From contig JABWDB010000009.1 of NCBI GenBank assembly GCA_019614645.1, positions 11,101,023 through 11,165,022 of the forward strand: DNA of 64,000 nucleotides. Direction: 5' to 3'. Origin of the DNA: Stratiolaelaps scimitus (lineage: Eukaryota; Arthropoda; Arachnida; Mesostigmata; Laelapidae). Below are positions 45,852-58,345 of this stretch, one piece after another. Position 1 is the first letter of the stretch; each line of letters starts with the position of its first letter. The translations under genes and the position numbers were made by a program. Below the pieces are notes generated by a model. It ran no database searches and was not told the origin of the DNA. It worked only from the letters and a program-made list of their open reading frames with translations.

Positions 45852-46088
45852 ATGCCGTTGAAGGAGTTGGAGAAGGAGTTCTTTGGCTGTTATTTTGAAG
45901 CCAGAAAAATGGTTGATGGCTCGAACAAAGGACGGTCAACAATTCCGTTATTAAGTAGCTCTGGTCCCAAGAGCTCAGCTGCGTTGGGTTTTGATTTTGA
46001 AGGTAATTGTTCGCGTGGCTTTGGTCACCCTAGACGCGCCCACATATTCTCGGTCGATCTTCGTTATATCCTTATTAAACTACAATAG
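45852..46088 (+). CDS. Uncharacterised arm ORF, right arm, unit 1
   Basis: 78 aa from an ATG (MPLKELEKEFFGCYFEARK...). Its counterpart in the left arm is diverged but open, with in-frame indels. It converges on the 3' end of the minus-strand Cys-rich gene. A GAAG|GTAATT inside could be a splice donor. No family recognised. Confidence 0.35.
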   Translation: MPLKELEKEFFGCYFEARKMVDGSNKGRSTIPLLSSSGPKSSAALGFDFEGNCSRGFGHPRRAHIFSVDLRYILIKLQ

Positions 46089-46492
46089 TTCTAGCTAAGA
46101 AACTGGCTAATTGGGCGAATACTAGTGGGTAATTAATGTATGCCACTACGGTCGACGTTCTGACTGAGGAAGAACATTCGAACATACAACAGACACATTC
46201 AACGTAGCATGCTGATAACGAGTTGATCTATATTCCGTTCGACAGAGAAAACCGTTTTTCCATTTGGAATCAACTAGGGTCCAACAAAAATGTTCAACTT
46301 CTAACGAACTGATTTTTAAAGAACCTTTTCGACATATTTTAAACCTCTTCAACAAAGTTAACCTTCTGTTCTATTTTACTCTGAAAGAGCCTATTAATAG
46401 CGATAACAAGAAGATATATATTTAAACTTGCTTTATTATTCCACTCCAATTATGTATAACCGTATTCATTGCATTGGCGCACCGTGAATTCA

Positions 46493-47316
46493 CTAGAACG
46501 ACATCACTGATTCAGGCGGCGGTGGACGAAAGCAGTAAGTGAGAACCTCTGGTAGAGTGCACGGTCCGAGCCTGCAGCACTGGCAGACAAGGCTTTGGTT
46601 CCTGGTAAGACAGGCAAGTTCCAGCGAATGAGGATCGCTGATGCTTGCGGCGGTTCGATACCCAGTCATTGTGCTCTCGTCCCATGAATCTTCTACAAAC
46701 AGATGAACAATGGCGGAAGACACAAGTGATTAAAAATGGTAAGTAATATCACTCTTTCTTCAGTGTTCTATGGACTGTCCTTTATTGTTTGTTATATGTG
46801 CATACACATGTCGATTCGCTTCCATTGAGAAAGAGCATACTCTGATATATGCACTGACCCTTGTCGTATGATGCCCATTGGAAGCTACAATATAGCAAGA
46901 AGTGCCAGTGGGTATAAAAAGGTTCAGTTGAAGGACGTGGTATCACACTTCCGTTACGTTATTAGTCATTTTATGAAACCTGGTGCTTGAACTACGGTAT
47001 TCACTGTTGATATACAAGACCATGTACATGCAATCCGTGGGTTACCTTGACGAATCCTCGCGGAGAAAAGACCACCGTAAGGCTTGCACTGTTGCTCGGC
47101 AAAGTCTATGAGTCTATTTCCGCATTTTTGGATGTTACGGGGAGCCGGCTCTCCATATCGGCGTAAGCACTGAAAAGCTTCGCTTATTTTCATCGAGCCC
47201 GCAAGACGTGAACAGATGTCTGGCATCGATGAAAAGCTGGGTTGAGAGGCTCCCTTGTCAATGCTAATTAAAGTTATTGCTGCAAGAACGGCGACAACGA
47301 AATGCATGGTAGACAT
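46493..47316 (-). CDS. Secreted cysteine-rich protein, copy 2 (two exons)
   Basis: Exon 1 47316-47046, exon 2 46692-46493, same splice sites and 156-aa product as copy 1, on the opposite strand. The signal peptide has VVAV (Ala), like copies 1, 4 and 6. The retained-intron end is Lys. It is convergent with copy 1 across the R1-like centre. Confidence 0.7.
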
Positions 47317-47867
47317 GACGCTTGCCAATCGAGTTCTGTGAAGCGATAGAAATACAACTGTACACGAACAGACAGACTGAAGTTGCACTTGGCCTCTATA
47401 TATATATGTATAGTTAAGTGAGAGTTATCCGAGGGTGAGGACCTGAACCAATCGTCGGAGTAGGCGTCAGATTATAGGGGTGCTTAATCGGAAAGAGTTG
47501 CCATTGATAGACTGTGGGGCAACAAACAATATCAGCAGTAGCATCCCCTTTGGGCTGTGCGTACTCGATAACGGCCATAACAGAGTGACTATACTGTGAC
47601 GGCGTGGTATCATCTATAGATATTTAATTCCAACTTTGGAAGGATATCGTAATGAGTGTGATGAATGGCAATCCGTAATAGTTACAATATATAATAGATA
47701 AGAAGGGATAATTTAAGGTCACATGGGACAGCATGATGTGGAAAAACAAGCCCATCTATTTTTAATTAAATTAATGTTCTAGGTGCATGCACTCCATTTT
47801 TTTCTCATAAACTTATCTCAGAGCAATGCGAGTTAGGTCAAATCGTGTGCTACCACCAAGTGCTAAC

Positions 47868-48840
47868 TCAGTGATTTATTCTATTGAGTCGTTTAACAGT
47901 TCACATACAGTCGGCATTGGAAACAAATGAACGAATATTCGACCAGCTGTTAAATCCCGAACGATGTCACGTAATGGACTGACACGTTCGACTACAGCTG
48001 TACGCAATCCAGTCACCCCACTACTTGGCTGCACTGGCCCACGTAGGCTAACAGGCATTGGCTTGTCAATCATTGCCACACAGACTTGTCGGTTATTGTT
48101 TCGAGTTTGTCAGCCAGGGGCCGGCAACGGAAGCAGGAGGAGCAACCCTTGCCGCCGCTGCGGCCGTCTACGCTGAGTGTGAGCCAGACGCATATACGTT
48201 CTGTTCCAGGAAATAGCGTTTCTCTTGGCTGTCGGACCACCCCCTGTGATCCTCTTAAACGAAAGACGAGAACTCGGACGGGAGAGGAGGCTCGCCGTTG
48301 TAACGGTCCGTACTCTCACCCTATCTGGGTCATTCAGCTTCCTTTGTCAATTAAACGATTGAATGGCCAATCGAGTAATCACAGTCTACAAAGGAACACA
48401 TAGAAAGACCGCCTCATCTACGGTACATGATCTGCATGATTAAATCCAAAGGCTTGATTGTTTCACCTGTTAGAAGTTATTCCTCCAGTGACTAGCTGGA
48501 TCAGTGTCAGTGTACTCTGTATTAAGCAGTTTATGCTTAATGTATAAAAATAAATTACTAGTAAGGTTCGTTGGCATCCATGTTGTGAGGCATGGACTAA
48601 AATTGATGGAGTCACCATATTTATAACACCTCTATAGGGTCGATAGAAATGGGGGAGGCTCGAAATAGGAAGTAACCTACGCAGGTACCTTATTTCAGGC
48701 TAATAATTCGATACAGATATGTGCGGCACCTCTTCTGTAGGCATTTCCGTATTATGTCAGGCTTCTACATACTGCTCCGATCTGCTACACATCTGTTCAA
48801 CAAACCTTCAGATCTGAATTTTCAAATTTGAGAGTTCATA
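47868..48840 (+). repeat. Spacer X/Y block between palindromes, unit 1
   Basis: Separates the divergent copies 2 and 3. It contains a minus-strand frame (MAMIDKPMPVSLRGPVQPSS..., 47876-48079) that continues in phase with the plus-arm fragment ORF when read through the inverted left-edge copy at 41250-42163. This suggests the remnant of one longer protein gene. Family unknown. Confidence 0.5.
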
Positions 48841-49077
48841 TGTTGCCACTGAGCAAACAGCTCGAAGAAGCCTGTCCCATTTACGCGAATTCACATTGAT
48901 TATGCTGGCGCATGGCGAAAATTGAATCTGTTGATCTTCGTAGACGCTCACCGCAAATGTATTGAAGTTCTCCCAATGAAAACCACAATGTCAGAAGAAA
49001 CCATTTAACACCTTCTTCAGCTCTTCGCACGATTTGTGGGACAGATGGCAGCTTTTCGAGTTTTTACTAACACCTCG
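48841..49077 (+). pseudogene. Broken Ty3/Gypsy-type integrase fragment, unit 1
   Basis: The frame from 48877 reads PFTRIHIDYAGAWRKLNLLI, FVDAHRKCIEVLPMKTT and EETI, a stop, then HLLQLFARFVGQMAAFRVFT. The D of HIDYAG and the following WIEV-like block are the start of a Gypsy integrase catalytic core. It ends abruptly at the unit junction, and a nonsense codon lies inside. Confidence 0.7.
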
Positions 49078-49083
49078 AAAAAA

Positions 49084-49352
49084 TCGAACCTCGGAACTTA
49101 ACCATCATTAGCAACTATGAAGGGCAGAAGAAGAAGATTGCATTGATTCCAACTATTAATCATACACGTCTTGTAAGCAAGACATATAATACGATTATGG
49201 ATAATACTGGCTCAGCAAAGAATCTTCGCAAAAGGAGCATCCAGGAAACAGAGCATCCAGATATGTCCCGATCTTTAAGAGAAGCGAACCAAGGGACGAT
49301 GGTGAAATTTCTAAATAACGCCGGGAGACTATTGTGGTCTATAATCTTATAA
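49084..49352 (+). pseudogene. Conserved reading-frame fragment, unit 2
   Basis: Same as 42169-42438, with two replacements (Leu for Ile after SRS, Val for Ala before KFLNN). Here it abuts the Gypsy fragment instead of the X block. Confidence 0.35.
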
Positions 49353-49849
49353 GTAAAAAATACTTACTGAGGCTATTCAGTATAATTGGAGAGGATGCAT
49401 TTGTTTTTTAAATAGATTTTAAAAAAGGCGAGCAAGTTTTTCCATAACACTGCTCAAGGTGACTGTAAATTATCCCTTATCCTTATGACTGATTGTCATT
49501 CATCACACTCATGACGATATCGTTCCTACGTTAGAATTATACATATTTAGACGGTACTACGTTGTCGCCGTATAGTCACTCTGTTATGGCCGTCATCGAG
49601 TACGCACAGGCAAAATAGCACAACATTGCTGATATTGTTTGTTGCCCCACAGTCTATCAATGGCAACTCTTTCCGATTAAGCACCCCTATAATCTGACGC
49701 CTACTCCGACGATAGGTTCAGGTCCTCACCCTCGGATAACTCTCACTTAACTATACATATATATATATAGAGGCCAAGTGCAACTTCAATCTGTCTGTTT
49801 GTGTACAGTTGTATTTCTATCGCTTCACAGAACTCGATTGGCAAGCGTA

Positions 49850-50673
49850 ATGTCTACCATGCATTTCGTTGTCGGCGTTCTTGCAGCAATAACTTTAATT
49901 AGCATTGACAAGGGAGCTTCTCAACCCAGCTTTTCATCGATGCCAGACATCTGTTCACGTCTTGCGGGCTCGATGAAAATAAGCGAAGCTTTTCAGTGCT
50001 TACGCCGATATGGAGAGCCGGCTCCCCGTAACATCCAAAAATGCGGAAATAGACTCATAGACTTTGCCGAGCAACAGTGCAAGCCTTATGGTGGTCTTTT
50101 CTCCGCGAGGATTCGTCAAGGTAACCCACGGATTGCATGTACATGGTCTTGTATATCAACAGTGAATACCGTAGTTCAAGCACCAGGTTTCATAAAATGA
50201 CTAATAACGTAACGGAAGTGTGATACCACGTCCTTCAACTGAACCTTTTTATACCCACTGGCACTTCTTGCTATATTGTAGCTTCCAATGGGCATCATAC
50301 GACAAGGATCAGTGCATATATCAGAGTATGCTCTTTCTCAATGGAAGCGAATCGACATGTGTATGCACATATAACAAACAATAAAGGGCAGTCCATAGAA
50401 CACCAAAGAAAGAGTGATATTACTTACCATTTTTAATCACTTGTGTCTTCCGCCATTGTTCATCTGTTTGTAGAAGATTCATGGGACGAGAGCACCATGA
50501 CTGGGTATCGAACCGCCGCAAGCATCAGCGATCCTCATTCGCTGGAACTTGCCTGTCTTACCAGGAACCAAAGCCTTGTCTGCCAGTGCTGCAGGCTCGG
50601 ACCGTGCACCCTACCAGAGGTTCTCACTTACTGCTTTCGTCCACCGCCGCCTGAATCAGTGATGTCGTTCTAG
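49850..50673 (+). CDS. Secreted cysteine-rich protein, copy 3 (two exons)
   Basis: Exon 1 49850-50120, exon 2 50474-50673. The signal peptide has VVGV (Gly), shared with copies 5 and 7 and not with the minus-strand copies. A synonymous TAT (Tyr) in KPYGG is private to this copy. Exon 2 has TAAS. Confidence 0.7.
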
Positions 50674-51144
50674 TGAATTCGCGGTGTGCCAATACAATGA
50701 ATACGGTTATACATAATTGGCGTGGAATAATAAAGCAAGTTTAAATATATATCTTCTTGTTATCGCTATTAATAGGCTCTTTCAGAGTAAAATAGAGCAG
50801 AAGGTTAACTTTGTTGAAGAGGTTTAAAATATGTCGAAAAGGTTCTTTAAAAATCAGTTCGTTAGAAGTTGAACATTTTTGTTGGACCCTAGTTGATTCC
50901 AAATGGAAAAACGGTTTTCTCTATCGAACGGAATATAGATCGACTCGTTATCAGCATGCTACGTTGAATGTGTCTGTTGTATGTTCGATTGTTCTGCCTC
51001 AGTCAGAACGTCGACCGTAATGGCAGACATTAATTACCCACTAGTATTCGCCCAATGAGCCAGTTTCTTAGCTAGAACTATTGTAGTTTATTTTTCAGAC
51101 TAACCTCCGTTCAATGGAATGCTACTAGTGTATAATAAAATGGT

Positions 51145-51375
51145 CTAACGAATAAAGATATAACGAAGATTGACCGAGAATATGTGGGCGCTTCTAGGAT
51201 CCCCCAAGCCACGCGGACAGTTACCTTCAAAATCAAAACCCATCTCAGAGGTCAACGCAGCTGAGCTCTTAGTGCCAGAACTATTCGAGAACGGAAGTGT
51301 TGACCTTCCTTTATTCGAGCCATCAACCATTTTTCTGACTCCAAAATAACAGCCGAGGAACTCCTTCTCCAGCAA
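51145..51375 (-). CDS. Uncharacterised arm ORF, left arm, unit 2
   Basis: Same as 44210-44434 but with the two residues (Asn-Cys) that the unit 1 copy lacks. Confidence 0.35.
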   Translation of the reverse strand: MLEKEFLGCYFGVRKMVDGSNKGRSTLPFSNSSGTKSSAALTSEMGFDFEGNCPRGLGDPRSAHIFSVNLRYIFIR

Positions 51376-51411
51376 CAGAAGCCTTGCACCCTAAGTTAGT
51401 AATCACTAATC

Positions 51412-52354
51412 AGCCAGGGCCTTCAACCTGGGTCGTTCCACATCGGTCCAAGACTCATCAAGGAATGCTAAGCAAACGTTGAACGGCGTCTCGAACTGGA
51501 CGGACCAAGTCGGACTGGCTATGACATCAGAAAAGAGTCGGTGTATCCTCTTCACGTGGAAGAAGCCGTTTCGCGGCCCCTGCGTGAAGCTCAATGACAG
51601 CCAGATTAAGGTGGTCAAGGCGTACACCTCGGCAAAGGCCTGAGTGGACGGTATCACCTAGTCAAGGCCACTACCAGAGCCAGTAAGACAGCTAATGACA
51701 TTGCTCGAATACTTCCAAACGTCAATGGCCCAAGAGGTGCAGGCCAACGCAGATTGCAAACGTCTGTTGTCGAATCTGTCGCCCTCTTCGGCGTTCCGGT
51801 ATGGATGAAGAAGACCCAAACGACGAAAGGAAGAAAACAGGAGAACCCAGCGAATCTGTATTTTTCGGATAACGAAAGCTCACAGGACAGTCAGCACTTC
51901 AGCGGCCGTAGTGCTGGCCAGGCCCCCACCATAGGATCTCGTGAAGAAAAGGACACGAACCTGGAACGACGGAATTTCCAAAGAGGCGGCTCGGTAGCTG
52001 GCAACAGGAGTGGGAGCTTCTGCCACCTGGGGCTCCCGTGGCGTTTGTACGGGACCTAATCCCGGACATCTGAAGCTGGCTGGACACACCCGGTGGCGAG
52101 GTCGATCATTTTATTACTCAGTTGATCACTGGCCACGGGAATTTTCAACTGTTCTTTCCGCGCATTGGACGAGTCCCCTCGACCTCGTGCCTGTACTGCG
52201 ATCACGGAGCGGAAGACGACGCGGCATACACCTTGCTGGTGTGGGCGAAGTTCGAGGACGCTCGCACATGTATTCCTTGCATTCTTGAACAACTGGGAAA
52301 ATGGAACCTCCTCGTTCTAGATATTGTATTGAGAATGTCATCATCAGACACAAT
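51412..52354 (+). pseudogene. R1-like retrotransposon fragment at the palindrome centre, unit 2
   Basis: Counterpart of 44478-45420. It carries a 9-nt-scale deletion relative to units 1 and 3 near 51993 (before GGCTCGGTAGCTGGCAAC). VESVALFGVPVWMKK is open here where units 1 and 3 have a stop. Confidence 0.75.
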
Positions 52355-52709
52355 TGTCGCCGAAGAGGGCAACGGATTCGGCAACAGGCGTTTGTAGTCT
52401 GCGTTGGCCTGCACCTCTTGGACCATGGACGTTCGGAAGTATTCGAGCAATGTCATTAGCCGTCTTACTGGCTTTGGCAGTGGCCTGGACTAGGTCATAC
52501 CTTCCACTCAGGACTTTGTCGAGATGTACGCCTAAGTAGCTGGCGCCCTTGACCACCTTAATCTGGCTGCCATTGAGTTTCACGCAGGGGTCACGAAACG
52601 GCTTCTTCCCCGTGAGGAGGATACACTGACTCTTTTCTGGCGCCATAGCCAGTCCGACTTGGTCCGTCCAGTCCGAGACCGCCTCCAACGTTTGGTTAGC
52701 ATTCCTTGA
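52344..52709 (-). pseudogene. Inverted R1-like RT fragment, right arm, unit 2
   Basis: Essentially identical to 45410-45775. Confidence 0.75.
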
Positions 52710-52785
52710 TGAGCCTTGGAGCGATGTCGAACGATCCAGGTTGAAGGCCCTCGCTGATTAGTGATTATTAACTTAGTGTGCAAGG

Positions 52786-53022
52786 ATGCCGTTGAAAGAG
52801 TTGGAGAGGGAGTTCTTTGGCTGTTATTTTGAAGCCAGAAAAATGGTTGATGGCTCGAACAAAGGACGGTCAACAATTCCGTTATTAAGTAGCTCTGGTC
52901 CCAAGAGCTCAGCTGCGTTGGGTTTTGATTTTGAAGGTAATTGTTCGCGTGGCTTTGGTCACCCTAGACGCGCCCACATATTCTCGGTCGATCTTCGTTA
53001 TATCCTTATTAAACTACAATAG
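52786..53022 (+). CDS. Uncharacterised arm ORF, right arm, unit 2
   Basis: Same as 45852-46088 with one Lys-to-Arg change near the start (ELEREFFG). Confidence 0.35.
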   Translation: MPLKELEREFFGCYFEARKMVDGSNKGRSTIPLLSSSGPKSSAALGFDFEGNCSRGFGHPRRAHIFSVDLRYILIKLQ

Positions 53023-53426
53023 TTCTAGCTAAGAAACTGGCTAATTGGGCGAATACTAGTGGGTAATTAATGTATGCCACTACGGTCGACGTTCTGACTG
53101 AGGAAGAACATTCGAACATACAACAGACACATTCAACGTAGCATGCTGATAACGAGTTGATCTATATTCCGTTCGATAGAGAAAACCGTTTTTCCATTTG
53201 GAATCAACTAGGGTCCAACAAAAATGTTCAACTTCTAACGAACTGATTTTTAAAGAACCTTTTCGACATATTTTAAACCTCTTCAACAAAGTTAACCTTC
53301 TGTTCTATTTTACTCTGAAAGAGCCTATTAATAGCGATAACAAGAAGATATATATTTAAACTTGCTTTATTATTCCACTCCAATTATGTATAACCGTATT
53401 CATTGCATTGGCGCACCGTGAATTCA

Positions 53427-54250
53427 CTAGAACGACATCACTGATTCAGGCGGCGGTGGACGAAAGCAGTAAGTGAGAACCTCTGGTAGAGTGCACGGTC
53501 CGAGCCTGCAGCACTGGCAGACAAGGCTTTGGTTCCTGGTAAGACAGGCAAGTTCCAGCGAATGAGGATCGCTGATGTTTGCGGCGGTTCGATACCCAGT
53601 CATTGTGCTCTCGTCCCATGAATCTTCTACAAACAGATGAACAATGGCGGAAGACACAAGTGATTAAAAATGGTAAGTAATATCACTCTTTCTTCAGTGT
53701 TCTATGGACTGTCCTTTATTGTTTGTTATATGTGCATACACATGTCGATTCGCTTCCATTGAGAAAGAGCATACTCTGATATATGCACTGACCCTTGTCG
53801 TATGATGCCCATTGGAAGCTACAATATAGCAAGAAGTGCCAGTGGGTATAAAAAGGTTCAGTTGAAGGACGTGGTATCACACTTCCGTTACGTTATTAGT
53901 CATTTTATGAAACCTGGTGCTTGAACTACGGTATTCACTGTTGATATACAAGACCATGTACATGCAATCCGTGGGTTACCTTGACGAATCCTCGCGGAGA
54001 AAAGACCACCGTAAGGCTTGCACTGTTGCTCGGCAAAGTCTATGAGTCTATTTCCGCATTTTTGGATGTTACGGGGAGCCGGCTCTCCATATCGGCGTAA
54101 GCACTGAAAAGCTTCGCTTATTTTCATCGAGCCCGCAAGACGTGAACAGATGTCTGGCATCGATGAAAAGCTGGGTTGAGAGGCTCCCTTGTCAATGCTA
54201 ATTAAAGTTATTGCTGCAAGAACGGCGACAACGAAATGCATGGTAGACAT
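53427..54250 (-). CDS. Secreted cysteine-rich protein, copy 4 (two exons)
   Basis: Exon 1 54250-53980, exon 2 53626-53427. Signal peptide VVAV. Exon 2 has TAAN, shared only with copy 5, which lies in the opposite arm of the next palindrome. Confidence 0.7.
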
Positions 54251-54800
54251 TACGCTTGCCAATCGAGTTCTGTGAAGCGATAGAAATACAACTGTACACG
54301 AACAGACAGATTGAAGTTGCACTTGGCCTCTATATATATATGTATAGTTAAGTGAGAGTTATCCGAGGGTGAGGACCTGAACCAATCGTCGGAGTAGGCG
54401 TCAGATTATAGGGGTGCTTAATCGGAAAGAGTTGCCATTGATAGACTGTGGGGCAACAAACAATATCAGCAATATCGTCCCCTTTGGGCTGTGCGTACTC
54501 GATAACGGCCATAACAGAGTGACTATACTGTGACGGCGTGGTATCATCTATAGATATTTAATTCCAACTTTGGAAGGATATCGTAATGAGTGTGATGAAT
54601 GGCAATCCGTAATAGTTACAATATATAATACATAAGAAGGGATAATTTAAGGTCACATGGGACAGCATGATGTGGAAAAACAAGCCCATCTATTTTTAAT
54701 TAAATTAATGTTCTAAGTGCATGCACTCCATTTTTTTCTCATAAACTTATCTCAGAGCAATGCGAGTTAGGTCAAATCGTGTGCTACCACCAAGTGCTAA

Positions 54801-55774
54801 CTCAGTGATTTATTCTATTGAGTCGTTTAACAGTTCACATACAGTCGGCATTGGAAACAAATGAACGAATATTCGACCAGCTGTTAAATCCCGAACGATG
54901 TCACGTAATGGCCTGATACGTTCGACTACAGCTGTACGCAATCCAGTCACCCCACTACTTGGCTGCACTGGCCCACGTAGGCTAACAGGCATTGGCTTGT
55001 CAATCATTGCCACACAGACTTGTCGGTTATTGTTTCGAGTTTGTCAGCCAGGGGCCGGCAACGGTAGCAGGAGGAGCAACCCTTGCCGCCGCTGCGGCCG
55101 TCTACGCTGAGTGTAAGCCAGACGCATATACGTTCTGTTCCAGGAAATAGCGTTTCTCTTGGCTGTCGGACCACCCCCTGTGATCCTCTTAAACGAAAGA
55201 CGAGAACTCGGACGGGAGAGGAGGCTCGCCGTTGTAACGGTCCGTACTCTCACCCTATCTGGGTCATTCAGCTTCCTTTGTCAATTAAACGATTGAATGG
55301 CCAATCGAGTAATCACAGTCTACAAAGGAACACATAGAAAGACCGCCTCATCTACGGTACATGATCTGCATGATTAAATCCAAAGGCTTGATTGTTTCAC
55401 CTGTTAGAAGTTATTCCTCCAGTGACTAGCTGGATCAGTGTCAGTGTACTCTGTATTAAGCAGTTTATGCTTAATGTATAAAAATAAATTACTAGTAAGG
55501 TTCGTTGGCATCCATGTTGTGAGGCATGGACTAAAATTGATGGAGTCACCATATTTATAACACCTCTATAGGGTCGATAGAAATGGGGGAGGCTCGAAAT
55601 AGGAAGTAACCTACGCAGGTACCTTATTTCAGGCTAATAATTCGATACAGATATGTGCGGCACCTCTTCTGTAGGCATTTCCGTATTATGTCAGGCTTCT
55701 ACATACTGCTCCGATCTGCTACACATCTGTTCAACAAACCTTCAGATCTGAATTTTCAAATTTGAGAGTTCATA
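54801..55774 (+). repeat. Spacer X/Y block, unit 2
   Basis: Near-identical to 47868-48840. Confidence 0.5.
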
Positions 55775-56011
55775 TGTTGCCACTGAGCAAACAGCTCGAA
55801 GAAGCCTGTCCCATTTACGCGAATTCACATTGATTATGCTGGCGCATGGCGAAAATTGAATCTGTTGATCTTCGTAGACGCTCACCGCAAATGTATTGAA
55901 GTTCTCCCAATGAAAACCACAATCTCAGAAGAAACCATTTAACACCTTCTTCAGCTCTTCGCACGATTTGTGGGACAGATGGCAGCTTTTCGAGTTTTTA
56001 CTAACACCTCG
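55775..56011 (+). pseudogene. Broken Gypsy integrase fragment, unit 2
   Basis: Near-identical to 48841-49077, with the same internal stop. Confidence 0.7.
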
Positions 56012-56017
56012 AAAAAA

Positions 56018-56286
56018 TCGAACCTCGGAACTTAACCATCATTAGCAACTATGAAGGGCAGAAGAAGAAGATTGCATTGATTCCAACTATTAATCATACA
56101 CGTCTTGTAAGCAAGACATATAATACGATTATGGATAATACTGGCTCAGCAAAGAATCTTCGCAAAAGGAGCATCCAGGAAACAGAGCATCCAGATATGT
56201 CCCGATCTTTAAGAGAAGCGAACCAAGGGACGATGGTGAAATTTCTAAATAACGCCGGGAGACTATTGTGGTCTATAATCTTATAA
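56018..56286 (+). pseudogene. Conserved reading-frame fragment, unit 3
   Basis: Same protein sequence as 49084-49352. Confidence 0.35.
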
Positions 56287-56783
56287 GTAAAAAATACTTA
56301 CTGAGGCTATTCAGTATAATTGGAGAGGATGCATTTGTTTTTTAAATAGATTTTAAAAAAGGCGAGCAAGTTTTTCCATAACACTGCTCAAGGTGACTGT
56401 AAATTATCCCTTATCCTTATGACTGATTGTCATTCATCACACTCATGACGATATCGTTCCTACGTTAGAATTATACATATTTAGACGGTACTACGTTGTC
56501 GCCGTATAGTCACTCTGTTATGGCCGTCATCGAGTACGCACAGGCAAAATAGCACAACATTGCTGATATTGTTTGTTGCCCCACAGTCTATCAATGGCAA
56601 CTCTTTCCGATTAAGCACCCCTATAATCTGACGCCTACTCCGACGATAGGTTCAGGTCCTCACCCTCGGATAACTCTCACTTAACTATACATATATATAT
56701 ATAGAGGCCAAGTGCAACTTCAATCTGTCTGTTCGTGTACAGTTGTATTTCTATCGCTTCACAGAACTCGATTGGCAAGCGTA

Positions 56784-57607
56784 ATGTCTACCATGCATTT
56801 CGTTGTCGGCGTTCTTGCAGCAATAACTTTAATTAGCATTGACAAGGGAGCTTCTCAACCCAGCTTTTCATCGATGCCAGACATCTGTTCACGTCTTGCG
56901 GGCTCGATGAAGATAAGCGAAGCTTTTCAGTGCTTACGCCGATATGGAGAGCCGGCTCCCCGTAACATCCAAAAATGCGGAAATAGACTCATAGACTTTG
57001 CCGAGCAACAGTGCAAGCCTTACGGTGGTCTTTTCTCCGCGAGGATTCGTCAAGGTAACCCACGGATTGCATGTACATGGTCTTGTATATCAACAGTGAA
57101 TACCGTAGTTCAAGCACCAGGTTTCATAAAATGACTAATAACGTAACGGAAGTGTGATACCACGTCCTTCAACTGAACCTTTTTATACCCACTGGCACTT
57201 CTTGCTATATTGTAGCTTCCAATGGGCATCATACGACAAGGGTCAGTGCATATATCAGAGTATGCTCTTTCTCAATGGAAGCGAATCGACATGTGTATGC
57301 ACATATAACAAACAATAAAGGACAGTCCATAGAACACCGAAGAAAGAGTGATATTACTTACCATTTTTAATCACTTGTGTCTTCCGCCATTGTTCATCTG
57401 TTTGTAGAAGATTCATGGGACGAGAGCACAATGACTGGGTATCGAACCGCCGCAAACATCAGCGATCCTCATTCGCTGGAACTTGCCTGTCTTACCAGGA
57501 ACCAAAGCCTTGTCTGCCAGTGCTGCAGGCTCGGACCGTGCACCCTACCAGAGGTTCTCACTTACTGCTTTCGTCCACCGCCGCCTGAATCAGTGATGTC
57601 GTTCTAG
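56784..57607 (+). CDS. Secreted cysteine-rich protein, copy 5 (two exons)
   Basis: Exon 1 56784-57054, exon 2 57408-57607. Signal peptide VVGV. A synonymous AAG (Lys in GSMKIS) is shared with copies 6 and 7, where copies 1-4 have AAA. Exon 2 has TAAN, shared with copy 4. Confidence 0.7.
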
Positions 57608-58078
57608 TGAATTCGCGGTGTGCCAATATAATGAATACGGTTATACATAATTGGCGTGGAATAATAAAGCAAGTTTAAATATATATCTTCTTGTTATCGC
57701 TATTAATAGGCTCTTTCAGAGTAAAATAGAGCAGAAGGTTAACTTTGTTGAAGAGGTTTAAAATATGTCGAAAAGGTTCTTTAAAAATCAGTTCGTTAGA
57801 AGTTGAACATTTTTGTTGGACCCTAGTTGATTCCAAATGGAAAAACGGTTTTCTCTATCGAACGGAATATAGATCGACTCGTTATCAGCATGCTACGTTG
57901 AATGTGTCTGTTGTATGTTCGATTGTTCTGCCTCAGTCAGAACGTCGACCGTAATGGCAGACATTAATTACCCACTAGTATTCGCCCAATGAGCCAGTTT
58001 CTTAGCTAGAACTATTGTAGTTTATTTTTCAGACTAACCTCCGTTCAATGGAATGCTACTAGTGTATAATAAAATGGT

Positions 58079-58309
58079 CTAACGAATAAGGATATAACGA
58101 AGATTGACCGAGAATATGTGGGCGCTTCTAGGGTCCCCAAAGCCACGCGGACAGTTACCTTCAAAATCAAAACCCATCTCAGAGGTCAACGCAGCTGAGC
58201 TCTTAGTACCAGAACTATTCGAGAACGGAAGTGTTGACCTTCCTTTATTCGAGCCATCAACCATTTTTCTGACTCCAAAATAACAGCCGAGGAACTCCTT
58301 CTCCAGCAA
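58079..58309 (-). CDS. Uncharacterised arm ORF, left arm, unit 3
   Basis: Same as 51145-51375 with minor replacements (RGFGD; RYILIR), making it slightly closer to the right-arm version. Confidence 0.35.
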   Translation of the reverse strand: MLEKEFLGCYFGVRKMVDGSNKGRSTLPFSNSSGTKSSAALTSEMGFDFEGNCPRGFGDPRSAHIFSVNLRYILIR

Positions 58310-58345
58310 CAGAAGCCTTGCACCCTAAGTTAGTAATCACTAATC

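Larger units (their letters stand above)
42164..49077. repeat. Palindrome-containing tandem unit 1 (about 6.9 kb)
   Basis: The unit starts at the ATCGAAC(C/T)TCGG motif and repeats at 49078, 56012 and 62960 with very few differences. Inside, left arm 42164-44855 and right arm 45420-47868 are inverted relative to one another around a spacer of about 565 bp, followed by the X/Y/Gypsy spacer. The motif upstream of 42164 differs from that at later junctions, which marks the left end of the tandem amplification. Confidence 0.85.
49078..56011. repeat. Palindrome-containing tandem unit 2 (6934 bp)
   Basis: Same order as unit 1: plus-arm fragment ORF, Cys-rich gene (+), arm ORF (-), R1-like centre, inverted R1 fragment, arm ORF (+), Cys-rich gene (-), X/Y spacer, Gypsy integrase fragment. 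Confidence 0.85.

Noticed and set aside
47388..49778. A second symmetry centre near 48583 between divergent copies 2 and 3
   Set aside because: Equal spacing only. The X/Y/Gypsy spacer there is in one orientation and not self-complementary.
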